IMG/VR virus record: IMGVR_UViG_3300049736_000164
Location: 1-32,813 of that record
DNA length: 32,813 bases
Reading direction: 5' to 3' (one strand)
Source of the DNA: a virus
The position numbers and the translations under genes were made by a program. This document shows positions 21,078-27,700 of the stretch, in pieces; the first letter of the stretch is position 1, and every line of letters starts with the position of its first letter. Under the pieces are notes generated by a model. The model was not told the origin of the DNA. It worked only from the letters and a program-made list of their open reading frames with translations, and made no database searches.

Positions 21078-21287
21078 ATGTCTGGTCTTACTCCATTAGA
21101 ACAGGGCAAACTTCTTGAAGCAGTAAATAGATTGTCTGACCAGGTGGAAGATCTTAATGACAGACTTTTAGTAATGGAAGCACAGGTTGCAAGAGGTAGG
21201 GGACTACTCTTTGGAATAATTTTTGCAGCTGGCGGTCTATCAGCTGGTCTAACAAATTTTTTATCCACATATTTTGGAGGTAACTAA
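21078..21287 (+). CDS. Small holin-like membrane protein (XhlA-like layout)
   Basis: A 69-residue protein with an N-terminal amphipathic coiled coil (about residues 8-40, with V-N-R-L-S-D-Q-V-E-D-L) followed by one hydrophobic segment (about 42-63, L-L-F-G-I-I-F-A-A-G-G). This is the layout of haemolysin XhlA-like proteins and some pinholin or accessory lysis proteins. It opens a run of membrane-protein genes before the larger holin. The stop overlaps the lipoprotein start. A perfect DnaA box consensus, TTATCCACA, happens to lie inside the coding region at 21261. Confidence 0.55.
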   Translation: MSGLTPLEQGKLLEAVNRLSDQVEDLNDRLLVMEAQVARGRGLLFGIIFAAGGLSAGLTNFLSTYFGGN

Positions 21288-21427
21288 TGAAAAAATCATT
21301 AGCAGTAGTATTTATTTGTACGTTTGCCTTTGTTGGTTGTGCATCATCACACATAAATGTGAGCACAAATGTACCAACAGGGAAAAACATATCAATTAAG
21401 ATAGAAACTACAGACAAAATAGATTAG
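21287..21427 (+). CDS. Small lipoprotein in the lysis cassette (spanin-like?)
   Basis: A 46-residue reading frame starting at the ATG that overlaps the previous stop (TAATG), with GGAGG 6 nt upstream. It has a classic lipoprotein signal: M-K-K at the N-terminus, a hydrophobic stretch, then F-V-G-C at residues 15-18 as the lipobox, leaving a mature peptide of 29 residues. Outer-membrane lipoproteins of this size beside holins are often o-spanins (Rz1-like), but this one is not proline-rich, so spanin function is tentative. Confidence 0.6.
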   Translation: MKKSLAVVFICTFAFVGCASSHINVSTNVPTGKNISIKIETTDKID

Positions 21428-21445
21428 TAGTATTTAAACAAACAC

Positions 21446-21484
21446 AGAAGCTCATACAGTTAATGTTTTAATTCTGTATCTTCT
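21446..21484 (+). promoter_or_regulatory. Hairpin in the leader of the holin gene
   Basis: In the 114-bp gap before the holin, AGAAG + ATACAG pairs with CTGTAT + CTTCT, with a 3-nt bulge (CTC) on the 5' side and a 14-nt loop that can pair further (TTAA/TTAA). TAGTA and TACTA just outside may extend it. No T-tract follows, so it is not an obvious terminator. It could tune timing or stability of the holin message. The gap otherwise contains only the holin ribosome binding site (TAGGAG). Confidence 0.4.
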
Positions 21485-21541
21485 ACTATTCAAACAAAAT
21501 TTTAACTGTACTGGTGCTTATTTATAGGAGAATTTTTTCTG

Positions 21542-21979
21542 ATGATCGCATTACTCGGCTCAGTTTTGGGCTTTACATCCAGTACCCTGCCAAGTGTGCT
21601 AGGATTTTTTGAAAAGAAACAAGAACACAAACAACAACTGGCATTATTAGAAGCTCAAGCTAAATATAAAGTGTCTGTTGCTCATGCTGAAGCTGATGGA
21701 AAAGAAGCTGAAGGATTATACAAGCATGATTCAACGCTAGCTACTCACTCTGCTAAATGGGTTACAACTTTTGCTAGTACTTGTAGACCAGTCATTACAT
21801 ATTTATTTTTATTTTGTTACTTAGGTGCAAAGACTGTTGCTATTGTGCAATCATACCAAAATGGTATAGAGTTACACAAGAGTATTGATTTGATCTACAC
21901 AGAATACGATGCCGGTATTATGGCTAGTATAATTTCTTTCTGGTTTGGTCAACGTGCTATGATGAGGAGAAAATCGTGA
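21542..21979 (+). CDS. Holin of the GTA/3TM type
   Basis: A 145-residue membrane protein with three hydrophobic segments: residues 1-23, 83-102 (preceded by the conserved R-P-V-I-T-Y) and 124-138 (S-I-I-S-F-W-F-G-Q-R-A-M). Between the first two lies a long K/E/A-rich helix. The R-P-x-I-T-Y and F-W-F-G-Q-R motifs are typical of the GTA_holin_3TM family, which forms inner-membrane lesions during lysis. The next gene starts at a GTG overlapping this stop (GTGA). Confidence 0.75.
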   Translation: MIALLGSVLGFTSSTLPSVLGFFEKKQEHKQQLALLEAQAKYKVSVAHAEADGKEAEGLYKHDSTLATHSAKWVTTFASTCRPVITYLFLFCYLGAKTVAIVQSYQNGIELHKSIDLIYTEYDAGIMASIISFWFGQRAMMRRKS

Positions 21980-22266
21980 AGGTATCAGACTCAAGTGTAA
22001 TATCTATACCATTAAGAAACTTAGTAAGTTTAGTTGGTGGTGCAATGATACTTGTTTATGGTTACTTTGGTGTAACAGAACGATTAAATTTTTTAGAGCA
22101 TGAGTTAGAACTACAAGACAAAGATATTATTCTTAACTCTGAGTTTAGAATTAAATGGCCCAGAGGAGAGATGGGTTCTTTACCAGATGATGCACGTCAA
22201 GACATGATGATTGATATGTTAAAAGATGAAGTAGCTACAATTAAAACAGAGCTAGAAAAACAATAG
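21976..22266 (+). CDS. Single-span membrane protein with coiled coil
   Basis: A 96-residue protein starting at GTG, with GAGGAGA upstream and a 4-nt overlap with the holin stop. One membrane helix (about residues 13-33) is followed by a charged, heptad-like helix and a C-terminal helix. In a lysis cassette this layout recalls an inner-membrane spanin (Rz-like) or a second holin component, and the lipoprotein just upstream could be its partner. No sequence motif proves it. Confidence 0.5.
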   Translation: MKVSDSSVISIPLRNLVSLVGGAMILVYGYFGVTERLNFLEHELELQDKDIILNSEFRIKWPRGEMGSLPDDARQDMMIDMLKDEVATIKTELEKQ

Positions 22267-22274
22267 GAGCTAAT

Positions 22275-22487
22275 ATGATTAAGCAAGAAACTTTTTTAGA
22301 AGATGTAATAGAAGGTGAACAACAAGTTTATGTTATACCTTATGCAGACAAGTTAAGGATATGTGTTAATAATAAAACTGTTTGGAAACCTATGACTATT
22401 GATGCGTATATGCATTTCATTGTAGGATGTATAGATTCAATACAAGAGATGAGACGATTAAACAAATGTAAGTGTGGTAAAAACTAA
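22275..22487 (+). CDS. Hypothetical protein, cysteine-containing tail
   Basis: A 70-residue protein preceded by AGGAG. It has a short beta-rich N-terminal half (V-Y-V-I-P-Y) and a C-terminus with N-K-C-K-C-G-K-N. The last codons overlap the phosphoesterase start (TAATG), so the two are probably co-translated. No family recognised. Confidence 0.5.
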   Translation: MIKQETFLEDVIEGEQQVYVIPYADKLRICVNNKTVWKPMTIDAYMHFIVGCIDSIQEMRRLNKCKCGKN

Positions 22488-23524
22488 TGCCTATGCCACC
22501 TGTACCAGAAGAAGAATTGTTAGAAGTTCTTACTGCTGATGAAAGTTTCAACAACAGATACGAAGCTGCTGAATCTTTAGGATTAAAATACGCAACCTAT
22601 ATGCAAAGATTACATAAGGCTAAAAACTTACAACCTGATTTTGAAATACCAGATCTTCCTAATGAAGAGATGGACATAGAAGAATTAGTACAGACTGTAA
22701 CAGATAGATACGAAAGAAGAGCTAAAGCAAAAGACGCTCAAGATTGGATTGATATTAAAGTAAATATTGATGGGCCTATAGGTATACTATGGATGGGAGA
22801 TCCACACATAGATGATAACTATTGTAACTGGACTAGACTAAGAGAAGATATAAAACTTATACAATCTAACTCAGCTATTAAAGGTGCGTCTATAGGTGAC
22901 GTTCATAATAATTGGATAGGGCGTCTCAGTTTGAAATGTAGCCCTGAGCAAGAGACTACAACGGCACAGACCTACGCTCTTATACATTGGCTTATAAACA
23001 ATATGGATCCTCTTATACTAATCAGAGGTAATCATGACTGTTGGACACCGTTTCATAAAGATGCAATGACATGGATGTCACAACCAAAAAGCATTACTAA
23101 TGATTGGCAAGTAAAGTTTAAATTAAATTTTCCTAATGGGTATAGTCTTAGTGTAGATTCTCGTCACGATTTTCCAGGTCACTCTCAGTATAATCCTCTT
23201 CATGCTCAGATGAAAGCTTCTCTTTGGAATAGTGATGCTGATCTGTATATTGCTGGTCATCGTCATAACTGGGCAATCCAGAAAATAGAACAACGAAATG
23301 GGAAAGTTGCTTCGTTAGTTCGGTTAAAAGGATATAAAGATTACGATCAGTATGCTGTTGAGAAAGGGTTTTCTCAGCAGAAACATGGTCAATCAATACT
23401 GCAAGTGATTGATCCATACTCTTCATCAGAGTCAAAACAGAATTTCTTTGAGAATCCTCAAGAAGGTCACGACTTTCTTTTGTATCTTCAAGATAAGTAT
23501 GGTAAAGATCCACATAAGAAGTAA
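22487..23524 (+). CDS. Calcineurin-like metallophosphoesterase with N-terminal HTH-like segment
   Basis: A 345-residue protein. The two-metal phosphoesterase motifs are in order: G-D-P-H (104-107), G-D-V-H-N-N (137-142), G-N-H-D (181-184), R-H-D-F-P-G-H (226-232) and G-H-R-H (257-260). Residues 1-48 look like a helix-turn-helix preceding the enzyme (N-N-R-Y-E-A-A-E-S-L-G-L). Such proteins are frequent in marine phages; they may act on DNA ends or nucleotides, but the substrate is unknown. It is the last plus-strand gene, and its final 377 bp are also open on the other strand in the DnaA-like gene. Confidence 0.8.
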   Translation: MPMPPVPEEELLEVLTADESFNNRYEAAESLGLKYATYMQRLHKAKNLQPDFEIPDLPNEEMDIEELVQTVTDRYERRAKAKDAQDWIDIKVNIDGPIGILWMGDPHIDDNYCNWTRLREDIKLIQSNSAIKGASIGDVHNNWIGRLSLKCSPEQETTTAQTYALIHWLINNMDPLILIRGNHDCWTPFHKDAMTWMSQPKSITNDWQVKFKLNFPNGYSLSVDSRHDFPGHSQYNPLHAQMKASLWNSDADLYIAGHRHNWAIQKIEQRNGKVASLVRLKGYKDYDQYAVEKGFSQQKHGQSILQVIDPYSSSESKQNFFENPQEGHDFLLYLQDKYGKDPHKK

Positions 23525-23768
23525 GAATATTTTTATCTAACGCTTCTGCTTTCTTACAACCATGCATTATAGTTGAATGATCTTTGTTAAACTTGTGTCC
23601 TATCTGTGTGTAAGATAGGTTAGTAAATTTTCTTGATAAGTAATAGGATATAAATCTAGCGTTGACTATACCTTCGGTACGTCTTGAGCTTTTGATTTCA
23701 TCCCATGAAGTATTGTTATCTTCTAATACTTTATTGATAATTTTGTTAAGTGATTTGTTTTTGAACAT
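23148..23768 (-). CDS. DnaA domain IV-only DNA-binding protein
   Basis: A 206-residue protein. I chose the ATG with AAAGGA 8 nt upstream rather than one 14 codons earlier. Residues 33-80 match the C-terminal DnaA-box binding domain: A-R-F-I-S-Y-Y-L, then Y-T-Q-I-G-H-K-F-N-K-D-H-S-T-I-M-H-G, which fits the DnaA signature (I-G-x-x-F-x-x-D-H-S-T-V/I). There is no AAA+ ATPase domain. From residue 82 onward the frame runs antisense through the phosphoesterase gene, so the last 125 residues are constrained by it. It could bind DnaA boxes in the phage control region or block host initiation. It is separated from ssb by a terminator, so it probably has its own promoter. Confidence 0.75.
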   Translation of the reverse strand: MFKNKSLNKIINKVLEDNNTSWDEIKSSRRTEGIVNARFISYYLSRKFTNLSYTQIGHKFNKDHSTIMHGCKKAEALDKNILTSYVDLYHTYLEDTKESRDLLEDSQRNSVLTLMKSMDQSLAVLIDHVSAEKTLSQQHTDRNLYILLTELTKQLSHFVVLFSGLPSYDDDQQYTDQHHYSKEKLSSEHEEDYTESDLENRDENLH

Positions 23769-23811
23769 AAGATTTCCTTTATAACATTTATATTTTTTTT
23801 TGGTACGCACT

Positions 23812-23852
23812 AAAAAAATAACCAGAGATCGCCGTTACGAAATCTCTGGTTA
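23812..23852 (-). terminator. Rho-independent terminator of the ssb operon
   Basis: A perfect 11-bp stem (TAACCAGAGAT / ATCTCTGGTTA, 12-nt loop) is followed on the minus strand by seven T (positions 23818-23812). It closes the minus-strand recombination operon and isolates the DnaA-like gene downstream. Confidence 0.85.
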
Positions 23853-23875
23853 ATAACTTCTAAGACACAATGATA

Positions 23876-23914
23876 GACTGATAACCTTATAAGTTTAATG
23901 GAGTGTTATCAGTC
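23876..23914 (-). promoter_or_regulatory. Second 10-bp inverted repeat just after ssb
   Basis: GACTGATAAC and GTTATCAGTC form a perfect 10-bp inverted repeat with a 19-nt spacer, starting 2 bp from the ssb stop codon and 24 bp before the terminator stem. It could be a 3'-end stabilising hairpin or an operator; no T-tract follows directly. Confidence 0.5.
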
Positions 23915-23915
23915 C

Positions 23916-24335
23916 TTAAAACGGTATATCACTATCATGTTTCTTTGATTCTATAGCTGGTGCTGATGCAGACGTGTCTGTGTTTGCGTCAGATTTTTTG
24001 TCAAGAATCATAATCTCTCCACCAAATGACAGCTCAACACTATACATCTTAATTGTTTTACCATCATCTGTGTCCATCTTATAGTACTTAAGATCTCCTT
24101 TAATGTATAGCTTAGCACCTTTCTTTATATATGGAATTATATATTTATCTATTGTGCTTTCATTCCAGACTACTACTCTATGCCATAATGTTTCTTCATC
24201 ATTAGCACCAGTCTTAATCTTTGTTGCTATAGAAAGTACGGCATACTTCTTACCGTTGTTTGTTTCTTTAATCTCTGGATCATTCCCTAGATTTCCTATT
24301 AGTTCTGTTGTTGCAAGTGTACCTGAGTAACTCAT
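23916..24335 (-). CDS. ssb: Single-stranded DNA-binding protein
   Basis: A 139-residue OB-fold SSB: N-terminal I-G-N-L-G-N-D-P-E-I-K, the central W-H-R-V-V-V-W strand, a K-K-G-A-K-L-Y-I-K-G-D-L strand, then a polar linker and an acidic tip D-S-D-I-P-F. That tip matches the host SSB C-terminus (D-D-D-I-P-F), so the protein can probably recruit host repair and replication enzymes. The ATG overlaps the stop of the upstream gene (ATGA) and has CAGGAG before it. It lies in one operon with the YqaJ nuclease and the annealing-like protein. Confidence 0.92.
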   Translation of the reverse strand: MSYSGTLATTELIGNLGNDPEIKETNNGKKYAVLSIATKIKTGANDEETLWHRVVVWNESTIDKYIIPYIKKGAKLYIKGDLKYYKMDTDDGKTIKMYSVELSFGGEIMILDKKSDANTDTSASAPAIESKKHDSDIPF

Positions 24336-24742
24336 TTTATGCTCCTGTTATCATTGTTGTTTTTAAAATCGTCTGACTCTACGTCACTATAGAATGTAGA
24401 GTATACATCAACACATTTAAGAACGACTCTATCATGCGCTCTCTTCTCTGCCATAGCTAAAGGGTATGCGTTGTGTGTATTCTTACTGCTAGTCTCACCA
24501 AAGGATTCAATTTGTAATCCTGTTACAGTATTCTTTGCAGTTGCTTTAAGATATATATTGCCTAGTATTTCTTTAGGCTCACTATATGTTACGATAATTT
24601 TATTGTAAGCAGCAATTCTTTGGCAAGCTTGGTTACTTAATATCCATTGCTTGTTTTGTTTTAACTGCCACGCAAGTTTATCGTTTGGTTCTATGTCTGG
24701 GCAAAGACTTTTAATCTTTTCCCACGCTTGTTGTTTATCCAT
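24332..24742 (-). CDS. Conserved phage protein, possible single-strand annealing protein
   Basis: A 136-residue protein with a conserved core near residues 90-107 (Y-P-L-A-M-A-E-K-R-A-H-D-R-V-V-L-K) followed by a C-terminal Y-S-D-V-E-S-D-D-F. This A-x-A-E-K-R-A-x-D-R pattern recurs in small phage proteins beside SSB and exonuclease genes; similar A-x-T-x-A-x-x-R-A sequences occur in the core of Redbeta/Erf/Rad52-like annealing proteins. The place between a YqaJ exonuclease and SSB is where a Redbeta-like partner would be. Annealing activity is inference. Confidence 0.5.
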   Translation of the reverse strand: MDKQQAWEKIKSLCPDIEPNDKLAWQLKQNKQWILSNQACQRIAAYNKIIVTYSEPKEILGNIYLKATAKNTVTGLQIESFGETSSKNTHNAYPLAMAEKRAHDRVVLKCVDVYSTFYSDVESDDFKNNNDNRSIK

Positions 24743-24746
24743 TGTG

Positions 24747-25631
24747 TTATCCTTTTAGTCTTATTGATAGGTCATTTCTTTTATTACGGCTGACCACAAC
24801 ACCGTTGCAAGTAACAGACTTTGCGTCATCTGGTACTAATTCTTTGAGAGCTTCGGCTGTTTGTTTGCGTCTATCCTCAGACTCTTTGGCAGTCTGATGC
24901 TCGACTTTATAATCGTAACTTAAGTTGTTAAACTCATTACCAAACGCTTCGTCTTTCCTCTCATCAAGATTATATATCACACCTTTGTCTGTTGCAATCT
25001 TTAACTTCTTGTTTATATTATCTTTTGTCCAGACAGGAAGCGCTCTACTAAACTCTTCGTCATCCATCATCTCTTGTTTAAACCAATCATCAGTCTGAAA
25101 ATTTTCTATTAGATCTAATATATCTTTGCATCTATCAAGATAAGTTATAATAAATGCTTCATCTCTATACACAACACAATGGTCATGTGATGAGTTACCA
25201 AATATACAAGAGAATATTATTTCTTCTTTACCAGATACCATCATATGATGTTGTAATTGTGGGTAATAATAAGCCATTGCTTTATCTAATGTATTACGTT
25301 CATTAGTGTGTTTAACTTCTACAATATGACCACTATAAACAGCGTCTACTGTACTAACTAATCTACCTTGTGAACGTTTAAAGTGTACTTGTTCAGTCAT
25401 TACTTCGTCTGTTGGTGCTAGTTTTTTGCGTAACCATTCCAGGTGAAATGACTCAGTTAATATACCTAACTGTACTGGTAGCACAGCAGACAAATCATCT
25501 GGATCTTTGAGAAAGAATTTTTCTCTCATCATGTTGGTTATCTTTCCGGTGGCTATACTAATAGCATCACTGCTACCTATTCTTGTACTGTAGTATAGCT
25601 GTCGTTCTCCTTCTTTATATTCATCGTTCAT
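24747..25631 (-). CDS. YqaJ-type viral recombinase / lambda exonuclease-like nuclease
   Basis: A 294-residue PD-(D/E)xK nuclease. R-I-G-S-S-D-A (17-23) is the YqaJ opening motif. E60, D96 within S-T-V-D-A, and the E105-V-K107 triad follow, then the characteristic Y-Y-P-Q-L-Q-H-H-M (122-130). These enzymes resect double-stranded ends 5' to 3' and work with an annealing protein, as Redalpha does with Redbeta. AAGGAG lies before the ATG. The C-terminal about 90 residues are a charged extension. Confidence 0.85.
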   Translation of the reverse strand: MNDEYKEGERQLYYSTRIGSSDAISIATGKITNMMREKFFLKDPDDLSAVLPVQLGILTESFHLEWLRKKLAPTDEVMTEQVHFKRSQGRLVSTVDAVYSGHIVEVKHTNERNTLDKAMAYYYPQLQHHMMVSGKEEIIFSCIFGNSSHDHCVVYRDEAFIITYLDRCKDILDLIENFQTDDWFKQEMMDDEEFSRALPVWTKDNINKKLKIATDKGVIYNLDERKDEAFGNEFNNLSYDYKVEHQTAKESEDRRKQTAEALKELVPDDAKSVTCNGVVVSRNKRNDLSIRLKG

Positions 25632-25634
25632 TGT

Positions 25635-26192
25635 TTACTCCTTAAGTTGTTGGCATACTTGTTTATGTAAAGTGATTAAGTATTTTTTAAGTATGCGTTT
25701 TGGTATGTCTACTTCGTTACTGTACTTAATCAATACAGCAATAGTAGGGTAGTCACCTGTAGTTATTACTTTAGTACAGGCATATTCCAAAGCTACTAAA
25801 CTGTATTCTTTTAGTGCTTCGTAATATAAGTTAATAAAATTATCAGCATCGTTATCTGGTATTATCTTGGGCCAAAGTAAAAATACTTTAGACAACAGCT
25901 CAACAAATGCTTCTTCATCTAATGGTACTAATAACTTAGTAACATTAAATAGATCTGCTTCAACATCATCTAATGCATTACTTAGTTCTGTCTGAGATAG
26001 AGATGATGGTATCTCTATCTGTGCTAGAAACTTTACTCCTTCCAGATATTGCGTTGCGAATTTTGTCAGCGGCATCCTTGCTTTCTGCAACAGGGTATTC
26101 ATCTGTCCATCTTCCTGACTGTAGCCAGTTGCTTGCGTGTTGTGTGTACTGATTTGATTCTTTAATAAATTTTTTGTATCGTCTTGCTCCAT
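25635..26192 (-). CDS. Overprinted protein, helicase-loader-like C-terminal half
   Basis: A 185-residue frame. The first ATG has a strong GGAGGAG site 7 nt upstream, although that stretch lies inside another gene, so the first 215 nt are read in two frames. A later ATG at 26102 is the fallback start. The overlapped N-terminus is Q/N/T-rich, as expected of overprinted sequence. The C-terminal half has E-E-A-F-V-E-L-L-S-K-V-F, then A-L-E-Y-A-C-T-K-V-I-T-T-G-D-Y-P-T-I-A-V-L, resembling the helical region of phage helicase loader proteins of the G39P type. A frameshift product fused to the preceding gene is another possibility. Confidence 0.55.
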   Translation of the reverse strand: MEQDDTKNLLKNQISTHNTQATGYSQEDGQMNTLLQKARMPLTKFATQYLEGVKFLAQIEIPSSLSQTELSNALDDVEADLFNVTKLLVPLDEEAFVELLSKVFLLWPKIIPDNDADNFINLYYEALKEYSLVALEYACTKVITTGDYPTIAVLIKYSNEVDIPKRILKKYLITLHKQVCQQLKE

Positions 26193-26355
26193 CTATTATC
26201 TCCTCCGATGTTGCATCACCATCTTGTATTGCTAGTACAAAGTAGTATTGTGCTGACCACTTGTTAGTATGTAGGGGGTATTGTTCCCAGAAAGAATTAA
26301 ACTCTAATTCTAAGTTAGCTTTCTTTAGGTCTTTTGGTTTTAATATTTTCATCAT
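25978..26355 (-). CDS. Replication-protein-like small domain (F-W-x-x-Y-P...W-L...R-W)
   Basis: A 125-residue protein. F-N-S-F-W-E-Q-Y-P at 20-28 followed by helices with E-E-I-I-D-G-A-R-R-Y and a closing H-A-S-N-W-L-Q-S-G-R-W-T-D-E is a widespread signature in phage replication proteins, often found as the C-terminal domain of an O-type initiator. Here it stands alone. Its start lies within the HTH gene (41-nt overlap), and its 3' half is shared with the next gene in another frame. It is probably part of the replication set; the precise role is unknown. Confidence 0.6.
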   Translation of the reverse strand: MMKILKPKDLKKANLELEFNSFWEQYPLHTNKWSAQYYFVLAIQDGDATSEEIIDGARRYKKFIKESNQYTQHASNWLQSGRWTDEYPVAESKDAADKIRNAISGRSKVSSTDRDTIISISDRTK

Positions 26356-26602
26356 GTTCCTCTATGTTTATTCTACACTGCAAAGCAGTAGCCCATGATG
26401 TAAGATTAAATGCACCTGGACTACGATCTCCACACTCCCACTTAGATACAAGACCATCGGCATTGCCCATTACATGGTCAAGGTCAGACTGTGATAAGCA
26501 TAACTCTTCACGTCTGACCTTAAACATATAGACTAATTCCCAATACCAGTCTGGCTTATATTGTTTAGTCTGCCTTGTACTTATCCATGATTGTAGATCC
26601 AT
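26315..26602 (-). CDS. HTH (XRE-like) DNA-binding protein
   Basis: A 95-residue protein with an XRE/Cro-type helix-turn-helix at about residues 29-72: R-R-E-E-L-C-L-S-Q-S-D-L-D-H-V-M-G, the recognition helix G-L-V-S-K-W-E, then the G-D-R-S-P-G turn. It is a candidate regulator of the early operon. No strong ribosome binding site precedes the ATG. The C-terminus is charged and overlaps the following gene by 41 nt. Confidence 0.7.
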   Translation of the reverse strand: MDLQSWISTRQTKQYKPDWYWELVYMFKVRREELCLSQSDLDHVMGNADGLVSKWECGDRSPGAFNLTSWATALQCRINIEEHDENIKTKRPKES

Positions 26603-26621
26603 GGCTAAGCATAGAATTGTT

Positions 26622-27059
26622 TTAGATCTTAGGCAAGTAAGTTTCTGCTAACTTGTTGTAAACAATATCAAGATCTACTGGCCCATGTTCTTTGGCTTTA
26701 TAAAACGTCATGTGATAATCACAATCCATTTTAATTTTTTCTTCTAAACCATCAAAGTGCCATATAGGTTTAGTTACAAATGTTACATCCTCATGTAAAT
26801 CTTTAATAGAATAGTATTGATCTACATCTGAAATCTTTAGATAGTTATAGTTATGACTTTCATTAAGTTCTTTTAATGCTTCGTTATATAACTTATCTAT
26901 TACCTCAACACTTTTTCTTGCACGTTGTAGTTTTGTAAACAATTCTTTCAGAGGTTTTAATTCTTTAGAATGTTTTTTGTTTAACGCTGGTATAAGTTTA
27001 TCAGCATCTACTCTTAGTTTACTTTCTAGTTCGTTTTTTAATTTTGCACTTAGTCTCAT
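26622..27059 (-). CDS. Hypothetical coiled-coil protein
   Basis: A 145-residue, lysine-rich protein with a long helical N-terminal half (residues 1-66, including L-K-E-L-F-T-K-L-Q-R-A-R-K-S-V) and a mixed C-terminal half with several aromatics (P-I-W-H-F-D). It starts at an ATGA overlap with the gene before it, so translation is probably coupled. No family recognised. Confidence 0.5.
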   Translation of the reverse strand: MRLSAKLKNELESKLRVDADKLIPALNKKHSKELKPLKELFTKLQRARKSVEVIDKLYNEALKELNESHNYNYLKISDVDQYYSIKDLHEDVTFVTKPIWHFDGLEEKIKMDCDYHMTFYKAKEHGPVDLDIVYNKLAETYLPKI

Positions 27060-27301
27060 TGTATTCTCCTGTTAACTAATGCACTGATGTCTTGAATAAC
27101 ATCAGTTATGTTGACCAGTTTTTTTAATGATACATTAACAACATACTGGTCTGGACTATTGTTAATATATTTTTCTGCTTCATCTGTTGAGTTAGCTTGT
27201 ACTACATAATCTACCTCAACAAATCGCATCTCTAATCTTTTAGTGTGGTACTCTTTCTTAGGTGTACCAGTTCTACCTCTGATTCTACCTCTGCTACTCA
27301 T
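27056..27301 (-). CDS. Hypothetical basic small protein
   Basis: An 81-residue protein starting at the ATG that overlaps the preceding stop (ATGA); an earlier ATG 10 codons upstream is less likely. The N-terminus is very basic (R-G-R-I-R-G-R-T), the kind of tail that binds nucleic acid, and the body is a small alpha/beta unit. No family recognised. It belongs to the chain of coupled small early genes. Confidence 0.5.
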   Translation of the reverse strand: MSSRGRIRGRTGTPKKEYHTKRLEMRFVEVDYVVQANSTDEAEKYINNSPDQYVVNVSLKKLVNITDVIQDISALVNRRIQ

Positions 27302-27450
27302 GCGTATACCCAGCATTTGTATTGACCACACTCACCATCATCTGCTTCAACACCACAGTACACGCATATGCCTTCTTTCTTTGCTTGTTCTAATTGTTCC
27401 AGATGTTCTTGAGCTTCAGCTGCCCAAGTATTAAACGTTTCTTTATTCAT
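27298..27450 (-). CDS. Small putative zinc-binding protein
   Basis: A 50-residue protein. I chose the ATG with GGAGG 6 nt upstream; an in-frame ATG 10 codons earlier lacks one. A helix (1-27) is followed by C-V-Y-C at 29-32 and C41/C46, which could form a four-cysteine zinc site. It overlaps its upstream neighbour by 8 nt and its downstream neighbour by 4 nt. Confidence 0.55.
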   Translation of the reverse strand: MNKETFNTWAAEAQEHLEQLEQAKKEGICVYCGVEADDGECGQYKCWVYA

Positions 27451-27622
27451 AGTTATCCTCCATTGTGATTTTATATTCACTGGTAGTGTGAATAATTTTT
27501 TTTCTTCTATGCTTACCGTGTACTAATTCCACAGGTATACTACCATCTACTGCTACGTTACATAACAGTACCGCAAATAAAAATATCGTGTTTGTTATTA
27601 GGTTTTTCCAATGAGTATTCAC
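27443..27622 (-). CDS. Small membrane/secreted protein with GTG start
   Basis: A 59-residue reading frame starting at GTG with a strong GGGAGGTAAG site just upstream. It has an N-terminal hydrophobic segment (about residues 8-25, I-T-N-T-I-F-L-F-A-V-L-L-C) and a short basic segment (K-H-R-R-K-K) later. Its 3' end contains the ribosome binding site of the next gene and overlaps its start by 8 nt. The start signal and coupling support it as real; function unknown. Confidence 0.55.
   Translation of the reverse strand: MNTHWKNLITNTIFLFAVLLCNVAVDGSIPVELVHGKHRRKKIIHTTSEYKITMEDNYE
27475..27503 (+). terminator. Possible plus-strand terminator inside the early operon
   Basis: ATTCAC / GTGAAT (6 bp, 7-nt loop) is followed by AA and eight T on the plus strand, which is antisense to the early genes. 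It could stop stray plus-strand transcription through the operon, or be a by-chance product of the AAAA-rich codons on the coding strand. Confidence 0.3.
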
Positions 27623-27700
27623 CCTTACCTCCCACAGTAATAGGTAATACTAGGGAATAAATACTATATAACTAGCTTGACAGTTACGATTTTTTTAGTG

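Noticed and set aside
21261-21269. Perfect DnaA box as a functional origin site
   Set aside because: It stands alone inside a coding gene; a single 9-bp match in an AT-rich genome may be chance.
20987-21417. Two minus-strand frames over the lysis cassette
   Set aside because: Antisense to coupled plus-strand genes with good start sites; no supporting signals.
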